DNA of 64,000 nt from Marinobacter panjinensis (GTDB lineage Bacteria > Pseudomonadota > Gammaproteobacteria > Pseudomonadales > Oleiphilaceae): contig NZ_SZYH01000003.1 in the NCBI RefSeq assembly GCF_005298175.1, positions 1 to 64,000 of the forward strand, given 5' to 3'. Below, one piece after another: positions 37,594-46,274 of the stretch. The translations under genes were made by a program, and so were the position numbers. Numbering within the stretch: position 1 is the first letter of the stretch; each line of letters starts with the position of its first letter. The notes beneath the pieces were generated by a model. The model did no database searches. It was not told the DNA's origin and saw only the letters and a list, made by a program, of their open reading frames with translations.

Positions 37594-38505
37594 ATGCACA
37601 CAGCCATCACCATAGACGCCCTCAAAGTCCTCGATGCCATCGACCGCAAAGGCAGCTTCGCTGGCGCCGCCAATGAACTCTTCCGCGTACCGTCCGCCAT
37701 CAGCTACACCGTCCAGAAACTCGAAGAAGACCTCAACGTTGCCATCTTCGACCGCACCGGACATCGCGCTGCCCTCACACCCGCCGGCCGCTACCTGCTG
37801 CAAGAGGGCCGAACTCTGCTCGAAGCCGCCGAAAACCTGGCTCACACCACCCGCCAGGTAGCCCAGGGCTGGGAAACCCGCCTGCGAATCGGATTTAACT
37901 CCCTGTTGCCGGCCGAGTGCCTGTTTCCAGCAGTAAGAGAGTTCTACGAGCTCGGCGTGCCGGTGGAAGTGCAACTGGTGGAAGAAGTCTTTGCCGGCTC
38001 CTGGGATGCCCTGCAAAGTCGACGGGTGGACCTGATTGTCGGCGCCGACCAGATCAGCAAACCCGCCGGTTCATTCACCACCACTCCGCTCGGCGAAATG
38101 CGGTTTGTCTATGCCATAGCGCCGAATCATCCCCTGGCGACAGCAACGCAACCGCTGACCGAAGAAGATATTGCCCCCTTCCCCGCCGCCGTGGCTGCCG
38201 ACACCTCGCGCTCACTGCCGCCAGGCCATGCCGGCATATTCCGGCGCCAGAGAACCCTCACGGTCGCCAACATCGATCAGAAAATCGCTATCCAACAGGC
38301 CGGGATGGCTGTCGGCTGGCTGCCAGAGGCTCGCGTACGCGACCAACTGGCTAAAGGCACTCTGCTTGCGCTGGATGTCCAGGAGCCTCGGCAACCCATT
38401 ATGCTCCACCTTGCCAGGCACTCTGAGGATCAAGGCAAGGCACTGATGTGGTTCTGGGAACAGTTGGGCCAGTCAAAAGCCATTTCCGCCTGGCTGGATG
38501 CCTGA
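37594..38505 (+). CDS. LysR-family transcriptional regulator
   Basis: N-terminal winged helix-turn-helix (residues ~5-65: ALKVLDAIDRKGSFAGAANEL, PSAISYTVQKLEEDL) and a C-terminal substrate-binding domain (~92-295). 303 aa. No effector can be assigned. The divergent orientation to the glutathionyl-hydroquinone reductase, and the following wax synthase, are the two candidate target contexts. Its stop is 122 nt upstream of the acyltransferase start. Confidence 0.92.
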   Translation: MHTAITIDALKVLDAIDRKGSFAGAANELFRVPSAISYTVQKLEEDLNVAIFDRTGHRAALTPAGRYLLQEGRTLLEAAENLAHTTRQVAQGWETRLRIGFNSLLPAECLFPAVREFYELGVPVEVQLVEEVFAGSWDALQSRRVDLIVGADQISKPAGSFTTTPLGEMRFVYAIAPNHPLATATQPLTEEDIAPFPAAVAADTSRSLPPGHAGIFRRQRTLTVANIDQKIAIQQAGMAVGWLPEARVRDQLAKGTLLALDVQEPRQPIMLHLARHSEDQGKALMWFWEQLGQSKAISAWLDA

Positions 38506-38626
38506 ACCCGGGCTCATTTCCCCTCTGGCCCCGGAACTGACCGTTTTCAGGCAAAAGAGCCAACGGAAAGGCGGCTCATTCGTTTATACTGCCCCGACGC
38601 AAGAACCTGTGAACGGAGCTCAAACC

Positions 38627-40156
38627 ATGCGGCAATTGTCGGAGCTGGATGCCTCATTCCTCTACCTGGAATCAGAAACCGCCCCCATGCATATTGGCGG
38701 TATCTACCTTTTTGATGCCCGTGAATGCAACAAACCACTAGCCTTCAGCACCTTCGTCGCTTACCTGCGCAGCCGTCTCCATGTGGTGCCCCTGTTCCGT
38801 CAGCGCCTCAAGGAAATCCCCCTGAGGCTTGGGCGCCCCTACTGGATTGATGATCCGGATTTCAGCATTGAACGGCACCTTGCCTATGTAAACCTTGGTG
38901 ATCATGGCCAACTGGGAAGCCTTATGGGGCTTGCTTCCCGAATTCTTGAAGAACCGCTAAAAAGAGATCGCCCACTCTGGCACATCACCTTCGTCGACGG
39001 CTTCCAGCTCGATGAAAACGACCCCGACAGCAGGAGTTTCGCGCTGATTGTCAAACTGCACCATGCCGCCATTGATGCATTCAGCGGCGAGGAGATCATT
39101 GGCAAATTGCTGGAGTACACTCCGAAAGCCCGCTCCATAGAAGCACCCCGGCCATGGAGCCCACGGCCGGAACCATCGGAAGAGCGGGTTGTGCTCCAGG
39201 CCGGCGCCAACCTGCTGCGCAAGCCCTTGCAGGTGACCTCTCTGGCTGTCAATGCGGCCGAGGCGACAGCCCGCGGGCTGATCCAGAAACAGATGCGGAA
39301 ACTGCCATTACCCTTTCCGTTGTTTTCCGCCCCCCACAGCCCGTTTAACCGCCAGATCACAGCGAACCGCCAGATTGTTTCCACCAGTCTGGACCTGTCG
39401 CGACTCAAGGCCATCAAGGCCACGCTGGGAAATGTCACATTGAACGATGTGGTTCTCGGCCTTTGTGCGGAGACCCTGCGCCGTTATCTGGCTAACCATG
39501 ATGTGGAAACGGATCGCTCCCTGGTCGCCATGACACCTATCTCGGTTCGTTCCAGCAGCCTACGCAAGGCAACCGGAAACCAGATGTCTGCCATGCTCCT
39601 GGACCTGGCCACCAACGAGCCGGATCCCGCGAAGCGAATTCACCGAATCCACTGGAATGCGGTGGAATCCGAACCCTACCGGGAAGCTATTGCGGCAGAC
39701 CGCCTGACGGAATTGCTGCCCTCCACCATGCTGGCACTCTCGGCCCGGCTTTATTCAGAGCTTCAGATTGCCCAGAGATACCAGCCGGTATTCAATCTGC
39801 CGATCACCAACGTGCCGGGGCCGCAGGTTCCACTTTATCTTCAGGGCGCCCGACTGGTCCGGCAGTTCAACTCGGCGCCGCTGTTTGACAGTCTTGGGCT
39901 GGTTATCGTGGCGGTCAGCTACCAGGGCAGCCTCACGGTGAATTTCACCCTTTGCCCGGATGTGGTAGCTGACGGCGATTCACTGACAGGCTTGCTCGAG
40001 GAGAGCCTGCTCGCAATAGAATCTGCAGCAGCAACCGTCCCGCCAGAGAGCGAAGAGCCCGACTACCACCAGTACCATCATAAAACCTTGACCGACGAGG
40101 CGCTCACCCTGATGGAAGGCGCTTTGAGAAAGGTGTTCAAAAGCTTTCGGCGATAA
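38627..40156 (+). CDS. Wax ester synthase/diacylglycerol acyltransferase (WS/DGAT)
   Basis: Bifunctional acyltransferase that esterifies fatty alcohols or diacylglycerol with acyl-CoA to make storage wax esters and triacylglycerols. It has the catalytic HHxxxD motif as HHAAID at residues 145-150, an ETAPMHIGG N-terminal motif (17-25), PLWH (117-120) and ITNVPGPQVPLY near the C-terminus. 509 aa. Marinobacter species carry several such enzymes, which are active in wax storage. I chose the ATG at 38627 (MRQLSEL), the family N-terminus; a longer frame upstream overlaps the LysR gene. Confidence 0.93.
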   Translation: MRQLSELDASFLYLESETAPMHIGGIYLFDARECNKPLAFSTFVAYLRSRLHVVPLFRQRLKEIPLRLGRPYWIDDPDFSIERHLAYVNLGDHGQLGSLMGLASRILEEPLKRDRPLWHITFVDGFQLDENDPDSRSFALIVKLHHAAIDAFSGEEIIGKLLEYTPKARSIEAPRPWSPRPEPSEERVVLQAGANLLRKPLQVTSLAVNAAEATARGLIQKQMRKLPLPFPLFSAPHSPFNRQITANRQIVSTSLDLSRLKAIKATLGNVTLNDVVLGLCAETLRRYLANHDVETDRSLVAMTPISVRSSSLRKATGNQMSAMLLDLATNEPDPAKRIHRIHWNAVESEPYREAIAADRLTELLPSTMLALSARLYSELQIAQRYQPVFNLPITNVPGPQVPLYLQGARLVRQFNSAPLFDSLGLVIVAVSYQGSLTVNFTLCPDVVADGDSLTGLLEESLLAIESAAATVPPESEEPDYHQYHHKTLTDEALTLMEGALRKVFKSFRR

Positions 40157-40173
40157 CGGCCGGCGGGAGAAAC

Positions 40174-40197
40174 AGGGGTGGCGTCAGGACCACCCCC
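40174..40197. terminator. Hairpin between convergent genes
   Basis: GGGGTGG and CCACCCC form a 7 bp stem (40175-40196) between the WS/DGAT gene (plus) and the DUF2057-like lipoprotein gene (minus). No T-run follows, so termination here is tentative. Confidence 0.35.
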
Positions 40198-40205
40198 GAG
40201 GTGGA

Positions 40206-40889
40206 TTACTCGAAAGCCCAGCGCAGGAAGGTGCGCCGCTCTTCTTCACTAGCTTCACCCCAGAGCGCTTTCAGCTCTTCCAGGGTACCTTCACCCTCAG
40301 TAATTTCACTGCCAACACCACCGGAATCGTCAACGCCGGAACCTACAGGCGCCCGGGCGGCTGTGGTTTGTTTTGCAGAGCGCCCATCCCAGGCGCTCGC
40401 GCTGGCAACGACCTCACTGGAGGCGTTCACGATATCAGCGGAAAAATCACTGGCAAACGCCTCTGCGTCGCGCCGGTTTGCCGGAGGCTCAAAATCGAAA
40501 CGATAGGTTTCACCAGGCCTGGCATCGATGGTTACGGCCTGCGGGGCCGTTTCAACAACATGCACCTTGGACTCGCCATTTCGGACAACCCCGCTTTTCG
40601 CCCAGATGGTTTTGTAGGTGAATACCACCTGGTTTTCGCCCGGAAGCAGTTCGAAGTCCAGCGCCAGGTCGTCCATCAGGAAATTGGTCAGCCTGCGGCC
40701 ATTAACCTGCTTCACCTTGATCTCGGTGGGAGCCTTGAGCACAGCAGTCCGGGAGTCGTCAGCATCACCTTCCCAGGTTTTGACATTGCTCATGGCAGAA
40801 CTGCACCCGGAAAGAACGACCAACAAAGACAGTGCGGCAATCAGGCAGCCTGTATTCTTGAAAAAGACCGAAACGTGACAGATACTCAT
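40206..40889 (-). CDS. DUF2057-like lipoprotein
   Basis: A lipoprotein signal peptide with lipobox LSGC (Cys at residue ~29) is followed by a DUF2057/YccT-like beta-rich region (TAVLKAPTEIKVKQVNGRRL, LLPGENQVVFTYKTIW, PGETYRFDFEPP) and a low-complexity Ser/Ala/Gly linker. The C-terminus ends ELKALWGEASEEERRTFLRW. 227 aa. No function is known to me for the family. Convergent with the WS/DGAT gene. Confidence 0.75.
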   Translation of the reverse strand: MSICHVSVFFKNTGCLIAALSLLVVLSGCSSAMSNVKTWEGDADDSRTAVLKAPTEIKVKQVNGRRLTNFLMDDLALDFELLPGENQVVFTYKTIWAKSGVVRNGESKVHVVETAPQAVTIDARPGETYRFDFEPPANRRDAEAFASDFSADIVNASSEVVASASAWDGRSAKQTTAARAPVGSGVDDSGGVGSEITEGEGTLEELKALWGEASEEERRTFLRWAFE

Positions 40890-41159
40890 GCTATATCCTT
40901 GTGCTGTACACCGGTGATGCCCGGTAGGTGATCACTTGTCATTAAATGGCATTTTGAAGAGCGGCAGGGCCAAGAGCAAGACATACCGCCTGTTTACAGT
41001 AACCTGATGACACTTCGGTTACGTCGACACGCCCATGCCGGACTGATAAATGTAAAAAAATGTTGAATTCGGCTGGAATTGATTTAATTTTAGACAATCG
41101 GCTAACAAAACATCCCACTGCCCGGCACGATAAAAACCATAAAGGGCTCAGGAGAAAAC

Positions 41160-41363
41160 ATGGATACCCAACGTCGGTCCGGAGAAAACGGTCCCGCACC
41201 GTTCCGAAGCAGTCGATTTTTCTGCGTCGGAAGCAAGTGGTATTTCACCACCCGGGAGGGTTTTGACAGTGGCCCCTTCGCTTCAAGACAACGCGCAGAA
41301 ACCGGTTTGAGACGTTTCTTGCACGTTGTGCGCCTTCTGCCGGAAGAACAACAGATACACTGA
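41160..41363 (+). CDS. Small conserved protein, DUF6316-like
   Basis: 67 aa with no signal peptide, containing the pattern R..RFF..G.KWYFTTREG...GPF.S...AE..L..F. The motif resembles the DUF6316 family of short marine gammaproteobacterial proteins, but I am not certain of the family number. CAGGAGAAAAC precedes the ATG, a good ribosome site. The ~270 nt upstream region is A/T-rich near 41060-41100 and may hold its promoter. Function unknown. Confidence 0.7.
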   Translation: MDTQRRSGENGPAPFRSSRFFCVGSKWYFTTREGFDSGPFASRQRAETGLRRFLHVVRLLPEEQQIH

Positions 41364-41430
41364 GGTCGCTCCCAACCCGCGTCAATCAGGCGTTCACCTG
41401 CTTCTGAACGTCATAGTCGCCGGGCATGGC

Positions 41431-42381
41431 TCAGGTTCTGAAATGATCATAGCCGCCAGCTGCAGGGGCCAATGACTGACCTTCGTGTGTGATGGCAAGG
41501 CCTTCGCCCGATGTTACCTCACCAATGATGGTCAACTGGCTGCGAATCTCCTCCGGGAGACCTTCCCAGGCTTTCGGGCTGATAGTGATGCACAACTCAT
41601 AATCATCACCGGCGTTCATTGCCAGGTTGACCGCCTCCTCGCCGACAAGACGATTCAGTGTCGCCGATAACGGAAGCTTCGCAATATCAATGCTCGCGGC
41701 CACCCCGGATGCCTCAAGAATATGGCCCAGATCTGCCACCAGGCCATCGGATATATCTACGGTAGCGGAAGCACATCCACGCAGTGCGGCTCCGAGGCTC
41801 AGCCGTGACGCCGGGTAATGGTACCTGTCCAGAACCGACTGCTCATCGGGCCCGGGGTTTTGACTGCCCAGGAATTTCAGCGCGGCTCCAGCCTCACCCA
41901 GGGTGCCGGAAACACAGACATAATCCCCCGCCCGTGCGCCGGAGCGCTGGAGCGCCTGACCCTGGGGCACCGTACCATGAACCTGCAGGCTCAAGGTCAG
42001 TGGTCCGCGGGTGGTGTCTCCGCCGGCAAGTGACAGGCCAAACTGCGCGGCTGCACTTGCCAGGCCAGCTGCATAGGCATGCAGCCAGTCAGGATCAGCA
42101 TCGGGGAGGGTCAGGGCCAGTGTGAAGCAAACCGGATCGGCGCCCATGGCCGCGAGGTCGCTCGCCGCAACCGCCAGGCTTCGCCAACCCAGTTTTTCAG
42201 GATCGTAATCACGGGGAAAGTGGACGCCTTCAACCAGCGTGTCTACAGAGAAAACCAGATCCCTGCCCGGTTCGACCCGCTGAATCGCGCAGTCATCACC
42301 GGGCCCGAGCAGAACCGCAGAGGTGTTCCCCGCCTCGGCGATAGGGAAGAAATAACGGCGGATCAGCTCGAATTCGCCCAT
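41431..42381 (-). CDS. thiL: Thiamine-monophosphate kinase
   Basis: Phosphorylates thiamine monophosphate to the coenzyme thiamine diphosphate. PurM-like fold with LLGPGDDCAI (ATP/Mg site, ~26-35) and AGDDYELCIT near the C-terminus. 316 aa. The nusB TGA is immediately followed by GTG-ATG; I chose the ATG at 42381. A pgpA gene, which often follows thiL, is absent here. thiL is the last gene of nrdR-ribD-ribBA-ribH-nusB-thiL. Confidence 0.95.
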   Translation of the reverse strand: MGEFELIRRYFFPIAEAGNTSAVLLGPGDDCAIQRVEPGRDLVFSVDTLVEGVHFPRDYDPEKLGWRSLAVAASDLAAMGADPVCFTLALTLPDADPDWLHAYAAGLASAAAQFGLSLAGGDTTRGPLTLSLQVHGTVPQGQALQRSGARAGDYVCVSGTLGEAGAALKFLGSQNPGPDEQSVLDRYHYPASRLSLGAALRGCASATVDISDGLVADLGHILEASGVAASIDIAKLPLSATLNRLVGEEAVNLAMNAGDDYELCITISPKAWEGLPEEIRSQLTIIGEVTSGEGLAITHEGQSLAPAAGGYDHFRT

Positions 42382-42384
42382 CAC

Positions 42385-42864
42385 TCAGCGCGGACGGGTC
42401 TCGGCCAGGCGCAGACGATGACTCAGTTTGTCCAGCAGGCTGTTAACGAACTTGTGGCCTTCGGTGCCACCAAACTTCTTGGCCATCTCGATCCCTTCAT
42501 TGATCACTACCTTGTAGGGAACGTCCAGCCGGTATTTCAGTTCATAAGTGCCAAGCCGCACGATGGCCAGCTCAATGGCATCCACTTCATGAATCGGTCG
42601 GTCCAGAAAGGGCTCAAGCAAACGGTCCAGCTCTGCCTGCTCCCGGTGAACGCCCCGAAGCAGATCGCGGAAATAGGCGGTGTCTACCTTCGACATATCA
42701 TTGTCGACGATAAACTCTGACTCGATGTCGGTAATCGAGCTCTTGCTGAAGTGGCGCTGATACAGGCCCTGCATGGCCAGGGCCCGGGCCCTTCGCCTGT
42801 CGCCAGCCTTGGGCTGACCCGACGGGGCCGGTTGCACAGTACTGTCTTCCGGTGTGGTCATCAT
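42385..42864 (-). CDS. nusB: Transcription antitermination factor NusB
   Basis: All-helical boxA-binding protein that with S10/NusE promotes rRNA antitermination. The N-terminal RRRARALAMQGLYQRHF and VVINEGIEMAKKFGGTEGHKFVN motifs are diagnostic. 159 aa. Its ATG overlaps the ribH TGA (ATGA), which couples the two. Confidence 0.96.
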   Translation of the reverse strand: MMTTPEDSTVQPAPSGQPKAGDRRRARALAMQGLYQRHFSKSSITDIESEFIVDNDMSKVDTAYFRDLLRGVHREQAELDRLLEPFLDRPIHEVDAIELAIVRLGTYELKYRLDVPYKVVINEGIEMAKKFGGTEGHKFVNSLLDKLSHRLRLAETRPR

Positions 42865-43337
42865 TCACCCAGCTTCTTGAATAGGCTGACCATTTCCAGG
42901 GCCGTTATCGCCGCTTCGGCGCCTTTGTTACCAGCCTTGGTACCAGCACGCTCAATGGCCTGCTCTATGGAATCAACGGTCAGCACGCCAAAAGTCACCG
43001 GCACGTCGGTCTCAAGGCTTACAGCGCCCAAACCGCTGGAGGCTTCGCCGGCAACGTATTCGAAATGGGGCGTACCGCCGCGAATAACGGCACCGAGTGC
43101 GATAATAGCATCATGGTTGCCAGTCTCGGCCACGCGCTTGACGGCCAGCGGCATTTCATAGGCACCCGGCACTCGCACGATGGTTATGTCAGCGTCAGCA
43201 ATGCCGTGTCGACGCAGAGTATCTACGGCACCGTCCACCAGGCTTTCCACCACGAATCCGTTAAAACGACCAACGACCAGCGCGTATTTACCGCTGCAGT
43301 GGGTAAAGTCACCTTCAATTACTTTGATATCGGCCAT
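42861..43337 (-). CDS. ribH: 6,7-dimethyl-8-ribityllumazine synthase
   Basis: Penultimate step of riboflavin synthesis, condensing the pyrimidine and dihydroxybutanone phosphate into lumazine. It shows VVGRFN (substrate loop), ALGAVIRGGTPHFEYVAGE and GVLTVDSIEQAIERAG. The ATG at 43337 has AAGGAG upstream; 158 aa. An earlier in-frame start is not supported by the family. Confidence 0.96.
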   Translation of the reverse strand: MADIKVIEGDFTHCSGKYALVVGRFNGFVVESLVDGAVDTLRRHGIADADITIVRVPGAYEMPLAVKRVAETGNHDAIIALGAVIRGGTPHFEYVAGEASSGLGAVSLETDVPVTFGVLTVDSIEQAIERAGTKAGNKGAEAAITALEMVSLFKKLGE

Positions 43338-43392
43338 GCATGGCTCCTTCAGTGGCAACCCCGCCCTTTCGGTGCGGCGCTGCCGGGGTTCA

Positions 43393-44508
43393 TCATTCAG
43401 GGGTATAGGGCACGTATTCCACCACTTCCAGCTCAAACCCGGAAATCGCGGAAAATTTGATGGGCGGGCTCAGCAGCCGCATTTTGCCAACGCCGAGGTC
43501 CCGCAGGATCTGTGAACCGGTGCCGACGGTAAAATAGACACCAGAACTGCCCTTGCCCGCAGACTTCTTGTCCTGCTCGAAAAATTCGTGGATGCGGTCT
43601 TCAAGATTGTAGCTGTCTTCCGCGCTGTTGAGCAGAACCACCACGCCACGACCTTCACTGGCAACCTTTTCCAGGGCGTGGTGGAGCGGCCAGCTGCGGG
43701 AATCCACACGGCGGGCACCGAGCAGGTCTCGCAGGGTATCGGTGATGTGCACACGAACCAGCACCGGATCATCCGCGGATATCTCCCCCATCACCATCGC
43801 CAGATGGGTGGAGCCCTGGATGTTGTCGCGATAGGTGCGAAGATTGAATACGCCGTATTCGGTGTCCAGATCGTACTGTTCCACGCACTCGATTGTGCGT
43901 TCGTTCAACGTGCGATAGTGGATCAGGTCTGCAATGGTGCCTATCTTCAGGTCGTGGGTCTCAGCGAATTTCTCGAGATCCTCACGCCGGGCCATGGAAC
44001 CATCGTCATTCATGATTTCACAGATCACACCGGCAGGCTCACACCCGGCAAGGGCCGCCAGGTCACAAGACGCCTCGGTATGGCCAGCACGGCTGAGAAC
44101 ACCACCCGGGTCGGACATCAGCGGGAAAATATGCCCCGGCTGGACCAGATCCGATGCTTTGGCATTGCGGGCGACCGCTGCCTGAACAGTGCGGGCACGG
44201 TCGGCGGCGGATATGCCGGTGGTTACCCCTTCGGTTGCCTCAATAGACAGCGTGAACTTGGTGCCAAAGCCAGAGGCATTCTGCTGTACCATTAATGGCA
44301 GGCCAAGCTGCTCGCACCGTTGGCGGGTCATAGGCATACAGATCAGGCCACGGCCGAACCGTGCCATGAAGTTGATGGCCTCTGGCGTGCAGTGTTCAGC
44401 AGCCATCACCAGGTCGCCTTCGTTTTCCCGGTCTTCATCGTCCATCAGGATGACCATTTTGCCCTGACGAATGTCTGCAATAATGTCTTCAATGCTGTTC
44501 AGTGCCAT
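43393..44508 (-). CDS. ribBX: RibBA-like protein with degenerate GTP cyclohydrolase II domain (RibBX type)
   Basis: The N-terminal half (residues ~1-205) is 3,4-dihydroxy-2-butanone 4-phosphate synthase, with its acidic motif DDEDRENEGDLVMAAEH (~23-39) and HTEASCDL. The C-terminal half has the GTP cyclohydrolase II fold but lacks the zinc-binding Cys triad and GDxxxSxxCDC signature: the corresponding stretch is RVHITDTLRDLLGARRVDSR, with no Cys. This matches the proteobacterial RibBX variant, in which a true RibA must be elsewhere. 371 aa. Often annotated ribBA. Confidence 0.85.
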   Translation of the reverse strand: MALNSIEDIIADIRQGKMVILMDDEDRENEGDLVMAAEHCTPEAINFMARFGRGLICMPMTRQRCEQLGLPLMVQQNASGFGTKFTLSIEATEGVTTGISAADRARTVQAAVARNAKASDLVQPGHIFPLMSDPGGVLSRAGHTEASCDLAALAGCEPAGVICEIMNDDGSMARREDLEKFAETHDLKIGTIADLIHYRTLNERTIECVEQYDLDTEYGVFNLRTYRDNIQGSTHLAMVMGEISADDPVLVRVHITDTLRDLLGARRVDSRSWPLHHALEKVASEGRGVVVLLNSAEDSYNLEDRIHEFFEQDKKSAGKGSSGVYFTVGTGSQILRDLGVGKMRLLSPPIKFSAISGFELEVVEYVPYTPE

Positions 44509-44577
44509 ACCGTTTTTGCACCCTTTTGGTCTGACCGCCCTGTAATCGGCACCGGCCCACCATGAATTTAATATCCG

Positions 44578-45693
44578 TCAGGCTGGTGCCAGGATCAGTC
44601 GTTGATCCTCACCCAGTTGACGGCGATCGAGCACTTTCCATTGTACCTTGTCCGCCATGGATTCCAGTGGCAGATTGGCCGTTGGCCGGCCGGTACTGCC
44701 CAGGAACACCGGTGCCTGATAGAGCCAGAGCTCATCCACCAGGCGCTCATTGATAAAGGTTCCGGCCAGTGTCGGGCCGGCTTCCACCAGGAGTTCGTTG
44801 ATGCCCAGCTCCCCCAGCGAGTCCAAGAGTTCGCGGACATCAATTCCGTTGTCTTTCCAGGCGACGCCAGTAAGCCCGACTCCCAGCGCGGCAAGATCCT
44901 GAGCCTGCGCGGTTGCCAATGTCGGAGAGGCGCAATAGACCTGGACGTTACCCCCCTGGAGTATGGTGGCACCGGGAGGCGTGCGTGCATCCCGATCCGC
45001 TATTACGCGTAAGGGCTGGCGTGAGGGTTCCGTGGCATCTCCAATATCACCCAACTCGCCCCGGCGCACCGTCAGAGAGGGGTTATCGGCCAACACGGTT
45101 CCAACACCAGTCAGGATGGCGTCACTGATGGCCCTGAGCCGCTGTACGTCACGGCGAGCCTCTGCGCCGGTAATCCACTGGCTCTCCCCCGATGCCATGG
45201 CGGTTCTGCCATCCAGACTGGCGGCCATTTTAAGCCGAACGTAAGGCCGGCCTACGTTCATCCGCTTCATGAACCCGGGATTGAGCCGCACCGCTTCTTC
45301 AGCCAATAACCCCTCTGTCACCCGAACGCCTGCTTCCCGGAGCATATCCAGGCCACGACCTGAAACCGACGGGTTAGGGTCCTTGGTGGCGGCAAACACA
45401 TGAGCAATGCCGGCTTCAACCAGGGCCTTGGCACAAGGCGGGGTGCGCCCGAAATGACTGCAAGGCTCCAGTGTGACATAGGCCGTTGCGCCGCGCGCAT
45501 CCGGTCCGGCCTGACTCAGTGCGCGAATCTCGGCATGGGCCTCACCGGCTCGCTCGTGCCAGCCCTCCCCAAGAATCCTGCTGCCACTGGCAATGACGCA
45601 ACCCACACGTGGATTGGGATGGGTGGAATAGCGGCCACGCCAGGCGAGCTGCACCGCCCTGGCCATGAATGCCGTGTCCTGGGCGTCGATCAT
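44578..45693 (-). CDS. ribD: Riboflavin biosynthesis deaminase/reductase RibD
   Basis: Bifunctional: N-terminal deaminase (HAEIRAL, PCSHFGRTPPC zinc ligands, ~50-90) and C-terminal reductase domain (KMAASLDGRTAMASGESQWITG). 371 aa. The ATG overlaps the nrdR stop in an ATGA. 69 nt separate it from the ribBX start; the riboflavin synthase (ribE) gene often found between them is missing. Confidence 0.95.
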   Translation of the reverse strand: MIDAQDTAFMARAVQLAWRGRYSTHPNPRVGCVIASGSRILGEGWHERAGEAHAEIRALSQAGPDARGATAYVTLEPCSHFGRTPPCAKALVEAGIAHVFAATKDPNPSVSGRGLDMLREAGVRVTEGLLAEEAVRLNPGFMKRMNVGRPYVRLKMAASLDGRTAMASGESQWITGAEARRDVQRLRAISDAILTGVGTVLADNPSLTVRRGELGDIGDATEPSRQPLRVIADRDARTPPGATILQGGNVQVYCASPTLATAQAQDLAALGVGLTGVAWKDNGIDVRELLDSLGELGINELLVEAGPTLAGTFINERLVDELWLYQAPVFLGSTGRPTANLPLESMADKVQWKVLDRRQLGEDQRLILAPA

Positions 45694-46208
45694 GCCTTTC
45701 CTTTGGAGGAATGGTTATCTGCCAGAACCTTGGCCACATCCACAGGGTCGTCGCCCGAGGTCGCCGAAAGCCGTTCAATCTCTTCCTTGAACTCGTTAAC
45801 ATCCTGAAAACTGCGATAAACTGAGGCAAACCGAACGTAGGCGACCTTGTCCAGCTGCCGCAGTTCCGTCATCACTTCTTCACCGAGCTGCATGGATTTC
45901 ACTTCCCGCTCGCCGGTGGCCCGCAAGCGGAACCTGATGCGATTGAGTGCCGCCTCGATCTCCTCAATGCTGACGGGGCGTTTTTCCAGGGCTTTCATCA
46001 GCCCTGCCCTCAGCTTTTCCTCATCAAACGGCTGGCGGGTGCCATCCTGTTTGACGACACGGGGCATCACCAGTTCGGCTGACTCAAAGGTGGTGAAACG
46101 CTCACGACAGGACAGACACTCCCTGCGGCGACGCACCTGATCACCCTCGGCCACCAGCCGGGAGTCGATTACCTTGGTATCCGCTTCACCACAGAAAGGA
46201 CAATGCAT
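45690..46208 (-). CDS. nrdR: Ribonucleotide reductase repressor NrdR
   Basis: Zinc-ribbon plus ATP-cone repressor of nrd genes. The zinc ribbon MHCPFCGE...RECLSCRERF has Cys at 3, 6, 31 and 34. The ATP-cone domain follows (PRVVKQDGTRQPFDEEKLRAGL). 172 aa. I chose the ATG at 46208 (MHCPFCG), the universal start; an upstream in-frame ATG adds six residues. Cotranscribed with ribD. Confidence 0.96.
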   Translation of the reverse strand: MHCPFCGEADTKVIDSRLVAEGDQVRRRRECLSCRERFTTFESAELVMPRVVKQDGTRQPFDEEKLRAGLMKALEKRPVSIEEIEAALNRIRFRLRATGEREVKSMQLGEEVMTELRQLDKVAYVRFASVYRSFQDVNEFKEEIERLSATSGDDPVDVAKVLADNHSSKGKA

Positions 46209-46227
46209 AAACTGAAGCTCCTGCAAT

Positions 46228-46260
46228 CCGTCAGACGCTGCGCTGCAGGGCGCCTGACGG
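46228..46260. terminator. Hairpin between glyA and nrdR
   Basis: CCGTCAG and CTGACGG form an outer stem with inner GC-rich pairing, between the glyA stop and the nrdR start. No clear T-run follows, so terminator function is tentative. Confidence 0.4.
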
Positions 46261-46274
46261 TGCGTTAGGGCTGA

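Noticed and set aside
44509..44577. FMN riboswitch upstream of the rib genes
   Set aside because: The gap is too short and has no recognisable aptamer; nothing similar was found elsewhere in the rib cluster.
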